This document shows, one piece after another, positions 17,268 through 25,240 of a DNA stretch of 44,548 nucleotides. This DNA is from Methylobacterium sp. J-030. GTDB lineage: Bacteria; Pseudomonadota; Alphaproteobacteria; Rhizobiales; Beijerinckiaceae. Position numbers and translations under genes: made by a program. Where the stretch lies: contig NZ_JAKSYM010000171.1 of the NCBI RefSeq assembly GCF_022829545.1, forward strand, positions 1 through 44,548, read 5' to 3'. The notes below the pieces were generated by a model. It did no database searches and was not told the origin of the DNA. It saw nothing but the letters and a program-made list of their open reading frames with translations. The number at the start of each line of letters is the position of its first letter. Position 1 is the stretch's first letter.

Positions 17268-17935
17268 CTCGCGCCTTCGTAGAGGACTTCCGGCGCCGCC
17301 GCTCACAGGTGCGCCGCTATCTCTCCGTCGTCGCCAAGGCCGACCGCGAGACGAAAGCCGGCGGCGGACGGCCCGTCGATCTCACTCGGCTGCACGTCCT
17401 GCGAGCTGGGACGTTCCTGATCCTCTACAACCTGATCGAGGCGTCAGCCCGAGGCGCCCTGGACGGCGTGCACGACACGATGATCGGTCAGCGGGTAGGG
17501 TTTGCGGGTTTGTCGCCCTCGTTGCGACGCGAGGTCGTGAAAGGATTCCGACGCAAGAAAAATCCGGATGACCATGTGCTTCTCAAGGACATTCCAATAG
17601 ATTTTGTCGCAATGTCTCTAGATGCTGACCATCAATTCTCAGGCAACGTAGACGCCAGACTTGTTCGCAAGATCGCCGGCACGTATGGATTCAGCCATTA
17701 CACGGACGAGTCTCGTACAAGAGACGGAGCCGATCTCTTGACGATCAAGGACGTTAGGAACGACCTCGCGCACGGCCTAAAAACATACGATGAGATCGGC
17801 CGCAACTACTCCGCTAGGGCACTTTTGGAGATCAGCGTCCGCTCACTGGCTTACATAGAAGCTATACTTGAGAACGTCGATGATTATCTAGAGGCGTCCG
17901 GCTATCTAGCAGTTGGGCAGTCGCCGCTACCCTGA
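17264..17935 (+). CDS. MAE_28990/MAE_18760-type HEPN nuclease
   Basis: 223 residues, start overlapping the DUF262 stop. The HEPN catalytic motif Rx4-6H is seen as RNDLAH (R165, H170) inside KDVRNDLAHGLKTYDEIG. The N-terminal helix VLRAGTFLILYNLIEASARGALDGVHD is characteristic of the MAE_28990 HEPN group, predicted RNases tied to restriction or abortive infection. Codon use and GC fall in the middle third (about 17560-17780). It abuts the convergent methyltransferase gene with no spacer. Likely the toxic effector, controlled by the DUF262 protein (inference). Confidence 0.8.
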   Translation: MTRAFVEDFRRRRSQVRRYLSVVAKADRETKAGGGRPVDLTRLHVLRAGTFLILYNLIEASARGALDGVHDTMIGQRVGFAGLSPSLRREVVKGFRRKKNPDDHVLLKDIPIDFVAMSLDADHQFSGNVDARLVRKIAGTYGFSHYTDESRTRDGADLLTIKDVRNDLAHGLKTYDEIGRNYSARALLEISVRSLAYIEAILENVDDYLEASGYLAVGQSPLP

Positions 17936-19003
17936 TCAGTTCTCCTGCGATCTAATGTGGTCGATGATGGCTTTGCCTACGGCTCGGCCCAGCGCCGGCG
18001 GGACCGCGTTGCCGATCAATCGACCGACCGTGCGGGCCACGATCGGCTTGCCTGGCGGTACGAACTGGAAGTTCGCCGGAAACGACTGCAGCATTGCGCC
18101 TTCGCGTAAGGTCAGCGCGCGATCCTGTTCCGGATGGCCGAAGCGGCCGTTGCCGAATCCATAGAACTGCGTGGTGATCGTGGGCGACGGCTTGTCCCAA
18201 GCCATGCGACCGTAGACGGATGGGTAGGTTCGGCCAGTCAGCTCGGTATGGCACTTTACGCGCATGTGCTCGGGCCAGCACCTCCATGTACCATGCGGCT
18301 CTGCGATGCGGATCCGCTCCAAGTTGATGGCCGTAAGACCGCGAGCGCGATGCAGCCGATCCTGGCGATCACACTCTCCCGCCTCGACAGGCGGGCGGTC
18401 GAAGACCTCGTCCCGCACGGTCCTATGCTGCTGTTCTGTCCCCTTGGGCATCTCGATCGTGCCGAGGCGGGACGCCAGGAGCACGACGCGGCGACGGTTC
18501 TGTGGAACGCCGAAGTCAGCCGCATCCACGACCTTCCAGACGACATGGTAGCCCAAGGCTTCAAGGGCGCGGACGAACTCGCCCCAGAGCGGCAGCAGCG
18601 TCAGTCGCGGCACATTCTCCAGCGTAATAATCTCAGGGCGCACCAGCTCGACGAAGCGAAGGAATTCAAGCAGCAGACGCCATCGTCCGTCGCTCTCGCG
18701 CCGCTTCGTCGTGTAGCCAGAAAAGGGCTGGCATGGGGCACATCCGGCAAGCACCCGGATAGGAGCTTCGCCGAACATCGCTGAAACCTCGGTCGCGGAC
18801 ACTTCCATGATGTCGCGACCGTGGAAGCTGGCGCCGATGTTGTGTTCGAAGGGGTAACGGCAGGCTGGATCCAGATCAATCCCGGCGGCAATCGTGAGGC
18901 CGGCATCTCGGAGCCCAAGCGAGAGGCCGCCCGCGCCGCAGAACACATCGACCACCGCGGTTTCACGTCGAATCCGGCGTATGTCGGCTGGTGCTAGTGC
19001 CAT
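17936..19003 (-). CDS. DNA (cytosine-5) methyltransferase
   Basis: 355 residues with C5-MTase motifs in order: I VVDVFCGAGGLSLGLRDAG (17-35), IV GCAPCQPFSGY (87-97, catalytic C91), VI ENVPRL (129-134), VIII QNRRRVVLLASR, IX RALTLREGAMLQSFP, and X IGNAVPPALGRAVGKAI. A short target-recognition region (TYPSVYGRMAWDKPSPTITTQFYGFGNGRFGHPEQ) lies between VIII and IX. It methylates a specific cytosine; recognition sequence unknown. No classical restriction endonuclease gene is adjacent, so the DUF262/HEPN pair and Vsr are the candidate partners. Confidence 0.92.
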   Translation of the reverse strand: MALAPADIRRIRRETAVVDVFCGAGGLSLGLRDAGLTIAAGIDLDPACRYPFEHNIGASFHGRDIMEVSATEVSAMFGEAPIRVLAGCAPCQPFSGYTTKRRESDGRWRLLLEFLRFVELVRPEIITLENVPRLTLLPLWGEFVRALEALGYHVVWKVVDAADFGVPQNRRRVVLLASRLGTIEMPKGTEQQHRTVRDEVFDRPPVEAGECDRQDRLHRARGLTAINLERIRIAEPHGTWRCWPEHMRVKCHTELTGRTYPSVYGRMAWDKPSPTITTQFYGFGNGRFGHPEQDRALTLREGAMLQSFPANFQFVPPGKPIVARTVGRLIGNAVPPALGRAVGKAIIDHIRSQEN

Positions 19004-19417
19004 GGCTCCAGGCTCAATCTCCAGCCCTCCGTTCTATGCCGCAACCCGCAACCGCATAGGGCCGAGCTGGAGTTGTGAACAGTCAGAGAGGAAGCGGACC
19101 AACGATCGCCCGCTCGGCCCCGCCCCGATCTGCTCACGAGGCGGGGGAGCGTCCGATCTCACCAGCGTGAGCCGAGCCGATACGCGACGTGGCTCGAGAT
19201 GCAGGATGCCGAAGCCTCGTTAGTTGGCCCTCAACAGCGGCCCGAAGCCCGGTCCCGGATCGGGATGCCGGTTGGTAATGTCGGTCGGTCTAGGCTGGAA
19301 TTGGACGGACTGGCCGGTATGCATGGCACCTGGCGCCGGCCGGCCGTGAGCGAATGGCTGCCCTCGGGATCCGCGAGGGCGCCGAGCCGTGATGATATGG
19401 CCGCCCGGCCGAAAGCG
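19004..19417. other. 414-base stretch without credible gene
   Basis: Contains the upstream region of the methyltransferase gene. No RNA gene, repeat or convincing reading frame was seen; an open frame over 19199-19585 on the plus strand has shadow-like composition and overlaps the better minus-strand gene. Confidence 0.4.
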
Positions 19418-19651
19418 TTAGGCGCGGCGGCGCTTAGGCCGTCCGCGGTCCTCCGGCATCACCTCACGGCAGATCCTCAGGATGGTGTCTTCACCCATCA
19501 GGGGCGCCATGCCGCCGATTGCCTTTCGCAGGTCGGATTTGAGCATGTCGGCCGCGCCCGCAAGCGCGTTGGCGTCAAGGGCTAGGTGTTCACGGGGGAC
19601 AAAGCAGTCCGGCAAGATCTCAACGAATGCACGTAGGGATTGGGAGCGCAT
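19418..19651 (-). CDS. Small hypothetical protein
   Basis: 77 residues, helical (HLALDANALAGAADMLKSDLRKAIGGMAPL) with a basic tail GRPKRRRA. No family recognised; ribosome site weak. Composition is more protein-like than the opposite-strand frame. Possibly a DNA-associated protein of the integrated element. Confidence 0.45.
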   Translation of the reverse strand: MRSQSLRAFVEILPDCFVPREHLALDANALAGAADMLKSDLRKAIGGMAPLMGEDTILRICREVMPEDRGRPKRRRA

Positions 19652-19908
19652 AGCCTAATCCATAGCGGTGCGCACGCCTGAACAAGCGCGCGGACGCAAG
19701 AGAGGGGGGAGTAGGTCGCGGCTCGCTTTGACCCTCTGGCGCTGACCCGGTGCCGCAATGGCGATGGGTGCTCTGGCTCTGGGGTGCTTCGGGCGAGTAC
19801 AGGTCACGCGCGACCACAGGAAGAATGCGCCACCCGGACGGAGGTTGCAACATGCCGGATCCTCAACGGTCCAGCCGTGCGCTGGCCTTCAGCCAAGGCC
19901 AAGTGTGA

Positions 19909-20565
19909 CTAGGGGATGAAGCCGACGCGGATCTGCTCCAGCGTCGGCGGTCCGTGATTGATCCATGCTCCGTACCGGCTTTCCCGTCCGCCGTAGGCTT
20001 TCCGACACAGGGCGGCGACCTGATCGCCGGAGAGATGACCGCGCTCCATCAGCTTGTCGGCAATGGCCTTGATCGCTGTCGAGCCCATCGGCGACTGGAC
20101 GAGCGCTTCTGCCTGGTCTCGGGCCGCATCCAAGAGGGCCCAGCGATTGCCGCCGTGAAAGCCCCAGGCGTCTAGAAGTAGGTTCATGTGCTGCGTATCG
20201 CCCTCGCCACCGCCCTCAAGGCAGTCGTCGATCGGGATCTCTCGGAAGTGCGCCTCGGCGCAGGCACCCGCGAAATCATGGATCAGGGCGGCGGCGCGCC
20301 GTAGGGCATGATCCCGCACGACCGCACTGCCGTGCGCCCTCATGGTCGGCATGGGCTGGATCTCGCAGATGTCATGCCCGACGACACAGCCCTCAGCATA
20401 CGTGCGGCGGCCCCGACCATCCTGCTTCCACTTGCCGGCGCTAAGATCCTCGATCGTCTGAACGAAGACCCGCTCGGTGTGAAACCCGAAGTACCAGCGC
20501 GACAGGGCATGACCGCCCTCGTGGTAGCAGGTGAGAAGGCGGCGTCCTTTAGGGCTGGGCATCAT
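19909..20565 (-). CDS. HExxH metalloprotease-like protein related to the FtsH (M41) peptidase domain
   Basis: 218 residues from 20565 (a start at 20634 is possible). CYHEGGHALSRWYFG near residue 13-27 is a zincin HExxH helix similar to HEAGHA of FtsH. GACAEAHF and GGGEGDTQHMNLLLDAWGF correspond in order to the GxxAE and Asp-ligand regions of M41 peptidases. There is no AAA ATPase domain. The gene overlaps the end of the Xre regulator gene, so the pair is co-expressed. Protease-plus-regulator pairing suggests ligand- or damage-triggered control (inference). Confidence 0.6.
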   Translation of the reverse strand: MMPSPKGRRLLTCYHEGGHALSRWYFGFHTERVFVQTIEDLSAGKWKQDGRGRRTYAEGCVVGHDICEIQPMPTMRAHGSAVVRDHALRRAAALIHDFAGACAEAHFREIPIDDCLEGGGEGDTQHMNLLLDAWGFHGGNRWALLDAARDQAEALVQSPMGSTAIKAIADKLMERGHLSGDQVAALCRKAYGGRESRYGAWINHGPPTLEQIRVGFIP

Positions 20566-20836
20566 CGAACTGGTGATGGCCGCCACGTGTCCCGTCCCTT
20601 CGCTTGCGGAACCGGATACCCTCGCCGCCGACATTCTCAGGGATGAATTCCAGGCCGGCGGCTTCCAGCACCTGAACGATTGACGCCATCGTGTTCACGT
20701 TCGCGGAGATCGGGCCAACCGTTCTTTCGAGGCGCTTGATCGTATCGACCGATACCCCAGCCTTCTGCGCTAGCTCGGACTGTTCAATCCGCGCCATCGC
20801 CCGAGCACCGCGAAGTTGCTCCCCGGTCACCACCAT
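20549..20836 (-). CDS. Xre-family transcriptional regulator
   Basis: 95 residues. The HTH covers about 5-60: GEQLRGARAMARIEQSELAQKAGVSVDTIKRLERTVG, then a helical segment STNVNTMASIVQVLEAAGLEF-like tail. This short Xre type is common in rhizobial and Methylobacterium mobile DNA. Start ATG at 20836; CACCTATAG lies 5 bases upstream in the reverse sense. It probably represses itself and the divergent gene at 20934. Confidence 0.8.
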   Translation of the reverse strand: MVVTGEQLRGARAMARIEQSELAQKAGVSVDTIKRLERTVGPISANVNTMASIVQVLEAAGLEFIPENVGGEGIRFRKRRDGTRGGHHQFDDAQP

Positions 20837-20933
20837 ATTGCACCTATAGCTGATTAATTACACATATGGCTTGACGCCCTAGGAGGCTTCCCCTAACTAT
20901 AGGTGTAACGAAGCCGCCGCAAGTGGTGTACCG
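20837..20933. promoter_or_regulatory. Divergent promoter/operator with inverted CACCTATAG
   Basis: CACCTATAG (20841-20849) and its exact complement CTATAGGTG (20897-20905) are inverted repeats 47 bases apart. A sigma70-like promoter for the plus strand is visible: TTGACG at 20872-20877, 17 bases, then AACTAT at 20895-20900, which overlaps the right operator arm. One arm sits next to the Xre start. Repression by the Xre protein of both directions is the simple reading. Confidence 0.6.
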
Positions 20934-21230
20934 ATGCCGTACCGCACCGTCTCCTGGACCCACATCGACCGCGCCGGCCGCGACAGCTGCCCCGCGATCC
21001 CCGCCGGCCTGCTCTCGGCCAAGGCCCGCATCGACCTCACCGTCCGCACCACCCGCCGGCCGCTGTTCAAGGCCGGCCAGTTCGACCGCGGCGCCATCAT
21101 GTCGGCCGCCTCATCCGCCGCTCGCGCCCATCAGGAGCGGTTCGGCGGCACCTGGGGCGAGGCCATGTCGGTCTGCCTCACCGCCGCGTGGCGCGCCGCG
21201 AAGATGGCCCGCCACATGGCCGCCCACTGA
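20934..21230 (+). CDS. Hypothetical protein of the accessory region
   Basis: 98 residues, starting 29 bases after the CTATAGGTG operator arm. The C-terminal half (RFGGTWGEAMSVCLTAAWRAAKMARHMAA) is an amphipathic helix pair. No domain recognised. As the first gene under the predicted regulated promoter it is probably controlled by the Xre protein. Confidence 0.65.
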   Translation: MPYRTVSWTHIDRAGRDSCPAIPAGLLSAKARIDLTVRTTRRPLFKAGQFDRGAIMSAASSAARAHQERFGGTWGEAMSVCLTAAWRAAKMARHMAAH

Positions 21231-21324
21231 TCCCCTGACCGCGCCACGCTGATCGGCGCCGAATAGGGACCCACCCCCCTTCACCCCCGACCCACCGCCA
21301 CGAGCCCCATTAGGAGCGCGAACG

Positions 21325-21609
21325 ATGACGCACGCCCGCATCCCCGATTTCAGCCAGCCCGTTCCGGTCCGCAGCACGACCGCAGCTCGTTCCGCTCGTC
21401 GCCGGACTCCCGCCGACGCCCGCTACCTCAACCTGCCGAACGAGCCGATCCCGGGCGAGATCGAGCCCTGGCAGGCCGTCGAGCCATACCGTCCCGACAC
21501 CGCAACGGTACGCGCCCTGCGGGTCATGGACATTGCCGGCGAACTGCTGGCCGCCATCGCCATCATCGGCGGCGGCATTGTGCTCACCGGCCTCGCCTCG
21601 CTGCTCTGA
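21325..21609 (+). CDS. Small single-pass membrane protein
   Basis: 94 residues: basic N-terminal half, then one C-terminal hydrophobic segment (IAGELLAAIAIIGGGIVLTGLASLL). Preceded by AGGAGCG. No family recognised. Part of a rightward series of small genes to 23180. Confidence 0.6.
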   Translation: MTHARIPDFSQPVPVRSTTAARSARRRTPADARYLNLPNEPIPGEIEPWQAVEPYRPDTATVRALRVMDIAGELLAAIAIIGGGIVLTGLASLL

Positions 21610-21682
21610 CCCGACCCGCAACCGAGCGGGCCGGCCGACCGGCACCGGCCTCGTCTCTCAGATCGACTTCGCTTCCAGCTCG

Positions 21683-22015
21683 ATGGAGGATCTGCGGTCG
21701 CTCCGGGATATCGCGAACGTCGTGGGAGATGTGGCCTACGCCACGGCCTGGACGGGGCGGTGCCACACCCGAGAGTCAGGCGAGCAGCACAACGCCGCCG
21801 GCAAGCTGATGCAGTGGCTCGGCGACGCGCTGGCCGACGTGGCGGATGAAGCCCGCAAGGCGGCGCAGCGGCGCCAGCCGAAGACACCGGACGAGCGCGA
21901 AACTCGTCTGACGGTCCTCGCGGGTCCGACCATTGAGAACGGCGATCCGGATGAGATCGCGGCATTGGCCGGCGCGCTGATGGCCCACGCTCAGGCCGAG
22001 TTTGAAGGGCGCTGA
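21683..22015 (+). CDS. Hypothetical helical protein
   Basis: 110 residues from 21683. The sequence is helical and acidic (LRSLRDIANVVGDVAYATAW, KLMQWLGDALADVADEARKAA) with no recognised domain; such small proteins are frequent in Methylobacterium islands. A longer in-frame reading begins at 21533 but overlaps the previous gene, so the shorter start is used. Confidence 0.55.
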   Translation: MEDLRSLRDIANVVGDVAYATAWTGRCHTRESGEQHNAAGKLMQWLGDALADVADEARKAAQRRQPKTPDERETRLTVLAGPTIENGDPDEIAALAGALMAHAQAEFEGR

Positions 22016-22101
22016 CAAGCGCCCCTCTCCTGCTTCCGTAGCCCTGCGTACCGCTCCGGCCGGGTCCAGCCGGGCACCCCGTCACATCCCGAGACAACAC
22101 T

Positions 22102-22579
22102 ATGGGCGACGTGCTCACCTTCACCCCGCGTTCGAAACCGGCGGCTTCCGAGAACCTGGAGCCGTTGGCCGGGGCCACGCTCCGCGCCAGCCTGGAGGAG
22201 GCAGCGCAGATCGCCCTCGACGCGGCGGACCGCATCATCGCCGTGCTCGACCGCATGGATGGCGATGCCGATCACGAGGACGGCGGAGACGCCGAACCCA
22301 CGCTGGCCGCGCCGGAGAACGCTACCGGATCGCAGGTGGTGTGGATGCGGGGCAGCGACCGGGACGGGGGGTGAGTCGCCCGAGATCGCGATACCTGAGG
22401 CCCGGGTAGAGACCCCGTCAGCGGCAGCGGCCGACCTGAATGCCGATCCGACGGCTATCGACATCGAACCGCTGCGGTGGGGCGGCAGGGGCAACGTAGT
22501 GGCGTTGGCGGGCTCTACTTCCATCGACATGTCGGCGGTGGCTGGCAGTGTGCTCATTGCTCGCGCGCGGCGGTCCTGA
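22102..22579 (+). pseudogene. Small conserved protein gene, frameshifted at a G6 run
   Basis: The first frame (22102-22374) encodes 90 residues (MGDVLTFTPRSKP, then ASLEEAAQIALDAADRIIAVLDRMDGD) and stops right after six G at 22366-22371. The next frame continues with protein-like sequence (SPEIAIPEARVE, then GRGNVVALAGSTSIDMSAVAG) and stops at 22579. The following ATG overlaps that stop as TGATG. Both facts suggest the second frame is or was translated. It may be a pseudogene, a read error, or slippage expression; if unshifted, the first 90 residues alone could be the product. Confidence 0.6.
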
Positions 22580-22866
22580 TGCCGACCCTACTCGCAAACC
22601 ATTCCCGGCACGCCGCGGCCGTGGAGCGCCTATCCTGGCCCGATACGGCTCGATTTCTGGTCCTGCTGCTACGGGTGTGCCGACTCAACCGGCGGCTTGA
22701 GGCAGATCACCGCCGCGTAGAACGTGACGGCCTCGACGCCGCCGGCCCGGCGCTGCTCGCCACGGCGCACCGCTGGATGGAAACGCACGAGGCGATGAGC
22801 GCCCTTCTCAGGACGCCTGAACTGCCAGAGGTTGCCCAGGTACGAGACACAATGCGGAGGCCATGA
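22579..22866 (+). CDS. Hypothetical protein, coupled to upstream frame
   Basis: 95 residues. The ATG at 22579 shares a base with the preceding TGA, and its own end overlaps the next ATG. Helical, Arg/Leu-rich (TARFLVLLLRVCRLNRRLEADHRRVERDG). No family recognised. Confidence 0.6.
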   Translation: MPTLLANHSRHAAAVERLSWPDTARFLVLLLRVCRLNRRLEADHRRVERDGLDAAGPALLATAHRWMETHEAMSALLRTPELPEVAQVRDTMRRP

Positions 22867-23180
22867 CCGTGATGCTGGATCCAGAAACCCCCATCACCGT
22901 TCGCCGGCACTGGAACGACTGGAAGCAGGGCACCGTGCCGTTCCGGTGCCTGGACGGGCTGCATTACGGCAGCACCAGTGGCGGCGTGGGAGTCGCTTCC
23001 CCGCGTCCGATGCTGATGGGCTACATTCGGTGCACGGACCTGACATCCGGCGAGATCGCCCACACCTGCCAGCATGGGCCGCCACCCCATCGGATCAAGG
23101 TGACGATCGTCCAGAAGGACAACGACCGGTCCGTCGTAGCCGCGCTCAAAGCGGTGGTTGCGGAGCGGGGGCGGCCCTAG
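22863..23180 (+). CDS. Hypothetical protein
   Basis: 105 residues, ATGA overlap with the previous gene. Beta-rich with Cys/His (FRCLDGLHYG, GYIRCTDLTSGEIAHTCQHG), but no regular zinc motif. Last gene of the small rightward series. Confidence 0.6.
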   Translation: MTVMLDPETPITVRRHWNDWKQGTVPFRCLDGLHYGSTSGGVGVASPRPMLMGYIRCTDLTSGEIAHTCQHGPPPHRIKVTIVQKDNDRSVVAALKAVVAERGRP

Positions 23181-23286
23181 CTGGCCCCACCCGTCATTGT
23201 CAGGCCGCAGCCGGCGGCTCGGAGCCACCGCAGGTCGCGCATGTGCGGGTCGCCCTGAGGATTTCCGCGCCCTACGCAGGGCCTGA

Positions 23287-23808
23287 TCAGTCCTCTGCCT
23301 GAACCGGCCCAGCGGCCTGCATCCCTTCTAGCAGGTCTATGGTGTTCTCGACGATCACCTCCCATCGCGCGTAGTTGTTCAGCAGACCGGTGAGGACGGA
23401 GCGGTTCCGCTCAATGCTGGCAACGATGATGTCGAAGACCTTGCCCGCCCGTGGGTCACGGGCCAGCTTCGGCGCGTAGTACTCGACGAGATCGACGAGC
23501 ATCGATCGGGCTTTCGCGTCGTGGCGCGCCTTGCGGCCTGGATCCCCCAGAGCGCGTTTGGACGCCAAGGGGTTGAGCCGGCCCGGGTGAGGGCAAGGGA
23601 TGCCGGTCATCATCTCCCGGATTATCCCGTTCGCCTTCACGTAAGGCTGGTCCGGTCCTTCACTCAGAAAGACCTCGCCGGTGTCCTCGTCGAGAACGAC
23701 ACGGGCGATCGGTTTGCCTGCCGCGCGCAAGGCGTCGACTTGAGCGAACAAGTCGGGGGCGCTCTGCCGCATCTCAGCGACGGTGGCATTGTCGAGGGTC
23801 GTCATCAT
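23287..23808 (-). CDS. Hypothetical protein
   Basis: 173 residues from 23808, chosen for GGAG 8 bases upstream (23826 also possible). N-terminal segment TTLDNATVAEMRQSAPDLFAQVDALRAAGK is helical, the rest mixed; DPRAGKVFDIIVASIERNRSVLTGLL is a likely helical bundle. No domain recognised. It follows the next entry by about 24 bases on the same strand. Confidence 0.6.
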   Translation of the reverse strand: MMTTLDNATVAEMRQSAPDLFAQVDALRAAGKPIARVVLDEDTGEVFLSEGPDQPYVKANGIIREMMTGIPCPHPGRLNPLASKRALGDPGRKARHDAKARSMLVDLVEYYAPKLARDPRAGKVFDIIVASIERNRSVLTGLLNNYARWEVIVENTIDLLEGMQAAGPVQAED

Positions 23809-23832
23809 GGCTGTGGCTCCGATCATCGAGGT

Positions 23833-24318
23833 TCAGAGCCGCGCCGCGAGACCGGCGATCACCGGATGGGCGGACGGGTGTACGGTGATCGGCGCGCCGG
23901 TGACGGCCTTGGTGGCGACGGCGGCCGCGAGCAGGTTCCAGTCGCAGTCGGTATCGGTCGGATCGCAGCTTGCCCGGGCCTCGACGACGCCGCGCCACAG
24001 GTCGGCGCCCTGGATTTCGGCCAGCAATTCCTGCGTTGACAGCCACAGGCCAGCGTGGGGGTGTGTTGAGCGGAAGGCGGCGAGCGCGACCACGCCAGCC
24101 TCAAAGCTCCTGAGAAGGATCGCATAGCGGTGATCCGGTCGGTCAGGCAGCCCGACATGGATCGCGAACCCACCTTCATCCTCTGCGTCCTCGATCGAGG
24201 CCAGAAGGTCGTGATCCCCAAATTCCGTGTAAGCCTGCAGGACAAAATAAGTGGCGCGCGGTAGGTTCGCTCGCACATCCGCCCACATCTTGGAAATATC
24301 AAGATTAAGTTCGTTCAT
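23833..24318 (-). CDS. Hypothetical protein
   Basis: 161 residues, acidic, with alternating strands and helices (WADVRANLPRATYFVLQAYTEFGDHDLL, HRYAILLRSFEAGVVALAAFRS). No family recognised. First gene of a two-gene minus-strand unit. AT-rich sequence just upstream (24319-24345) may hold its promoter. Confidence 0.6.
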   Translation of the reverse strand: MNELNLDISKMWADVRANLPRATYFVLQAYTEFGDHDLLASIEDAEDEGGFAIHVGLPDRPDHRYAILLRSFEAGVVALAAFRSTHPHAGLWLSTQELLAEIQGADLWRGVVEARASCDPTDTDCDWNLLAAAVATKAVTGAPITVHPSAHPVIAGLAARL

Positions 24319-24471
24319 AATCGCTGCCTGAAAATGGATAGTTTTAAAATATGAGGTGATCCGCGCCGCAACGGCACGTGGGTTCTGCTTACCGAGTCGC
24401 GACGCCCAGCGTCCATTTTAATTTCACGCCGCGGCGGTCTGCCGCACCACGGGCAGCGGCTAAATAATTGT

Positions 24472-24642
24472 ATGACGCTGCGCGAGATACTTGAGGCCGG
24501 GATCATTAAGCCGATCAAGCCGCTGACGCCGGCCCAGGCGGAAAAGCGCCGCGGCCGCCAGCAGCGGTTGCAGCAGCGCGTCGCCGACGAGCGCACCCGA
24601 TCAGCCGCCAAGATCCGGGATTTGAAGGCCGAGATGCCGTAG
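24472..24642 (+). CDS. Very small basic helical protein
   Basis: 56 residues: MTLREILEAGIIKPIKPLTP followed by a strongly basic helix (EKRRGRQQRLQQRVADERTRSAAKIRDLKAEMP), probably a coiled coil. Preceded by AT-rich TAAATAATTGT that could be a -10 region. No family known. Confidence 0.45.
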   Translation: MTLREILEAGIIKPIKPLTPAQAEKRRGRQQRLQQRVADERTRSAAKIRDLKAEMP

Positions 24643-24712
24643 GCGGCCGACACGGCCGGCCCGCTGGCAGAAGAATATTGACCCGGCGCGACCTGGGCTG
24701 GCATCACGGTCG

Positions 24713-25192
24713 GTGACCGCGCCCCCATGCATTTCGAGGGGCGCTGATCCGATTGCCGAGGACCATGAATTGCCCAAGATCCCCGACCAGGGCCGGGAGG
24801 CCCGCGCGCACCTGTTGCGGCGCCAATTCAACCTACGCCTCGTCGCCGAAGGGATGTCCGTGCAGGCCCGACGGGACCGCAGGGCCCAGGCAGATACCGC
24901 CGCTGCCGAGGCTGCCGAGGCTGCCGAGCGTCGCCGTCATCGACGCGTGAGGCACCTGCCCGGCTACGTCACCGGCGAGTGCCGCGAGCCGTTCGAGCCG
25001 ACGACGCGCCTGATCCGTGCCGCCGATCGGCCTGGAGATCCTGAGAACGGTTCGCGTGCCAACGCATCGACGACCCGGCCGACCTTCGAAGATATGCGTG
25101 CGGAGTCCATGACCTTCCCAGCCATTCCCGCAGAGGTGCACGAGCGCCAACGGATCGAGCGGAAGAGCAGGAGCGGTCGACGCAGGAAGTAG
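24713..25192 (+). CDS. Hypothetical basic protein with AAEAAE repeat
   Basis: 159 residues from a GTG at 24713; an internal TTG near 24770 preceded by GAGG is an alternative start. Residues about 62-74 come from a tandem 9-base repeat (GCTGCCGAG, three copies near 24902). The rest is charged and rich in Arg/Pro, with no recognised domain. Coding status is likely but not certain. Confidence 0.45.
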   Translation: MTAPPCISRGADPIAEDHELPKIPDQGREARAHLLRRQFNLRLVAEGMSVQARRDRRAQADTAAAEAAEAAERRRHRRVRHLPGYVTGECREPFEPTTRLIRAADRPGDPENGSRANASTTRPTFEDMRAESMTFPAIPAEVHERQRIERKSRSGRRRK

Positions 25193-25240
25193 CGGCTACG
25201 CCCGCAGCGGGCGACCTCAACCGATCAGACCGCACAAGAA

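Noticed and set aside
24902..24928. Tandem GCTGCCGAG repeat as CRISPR or regulatory repeat
   Set aside because: Three 9-base units without spacers, in frame within a probable coding sequence (AAEAAEAAE).
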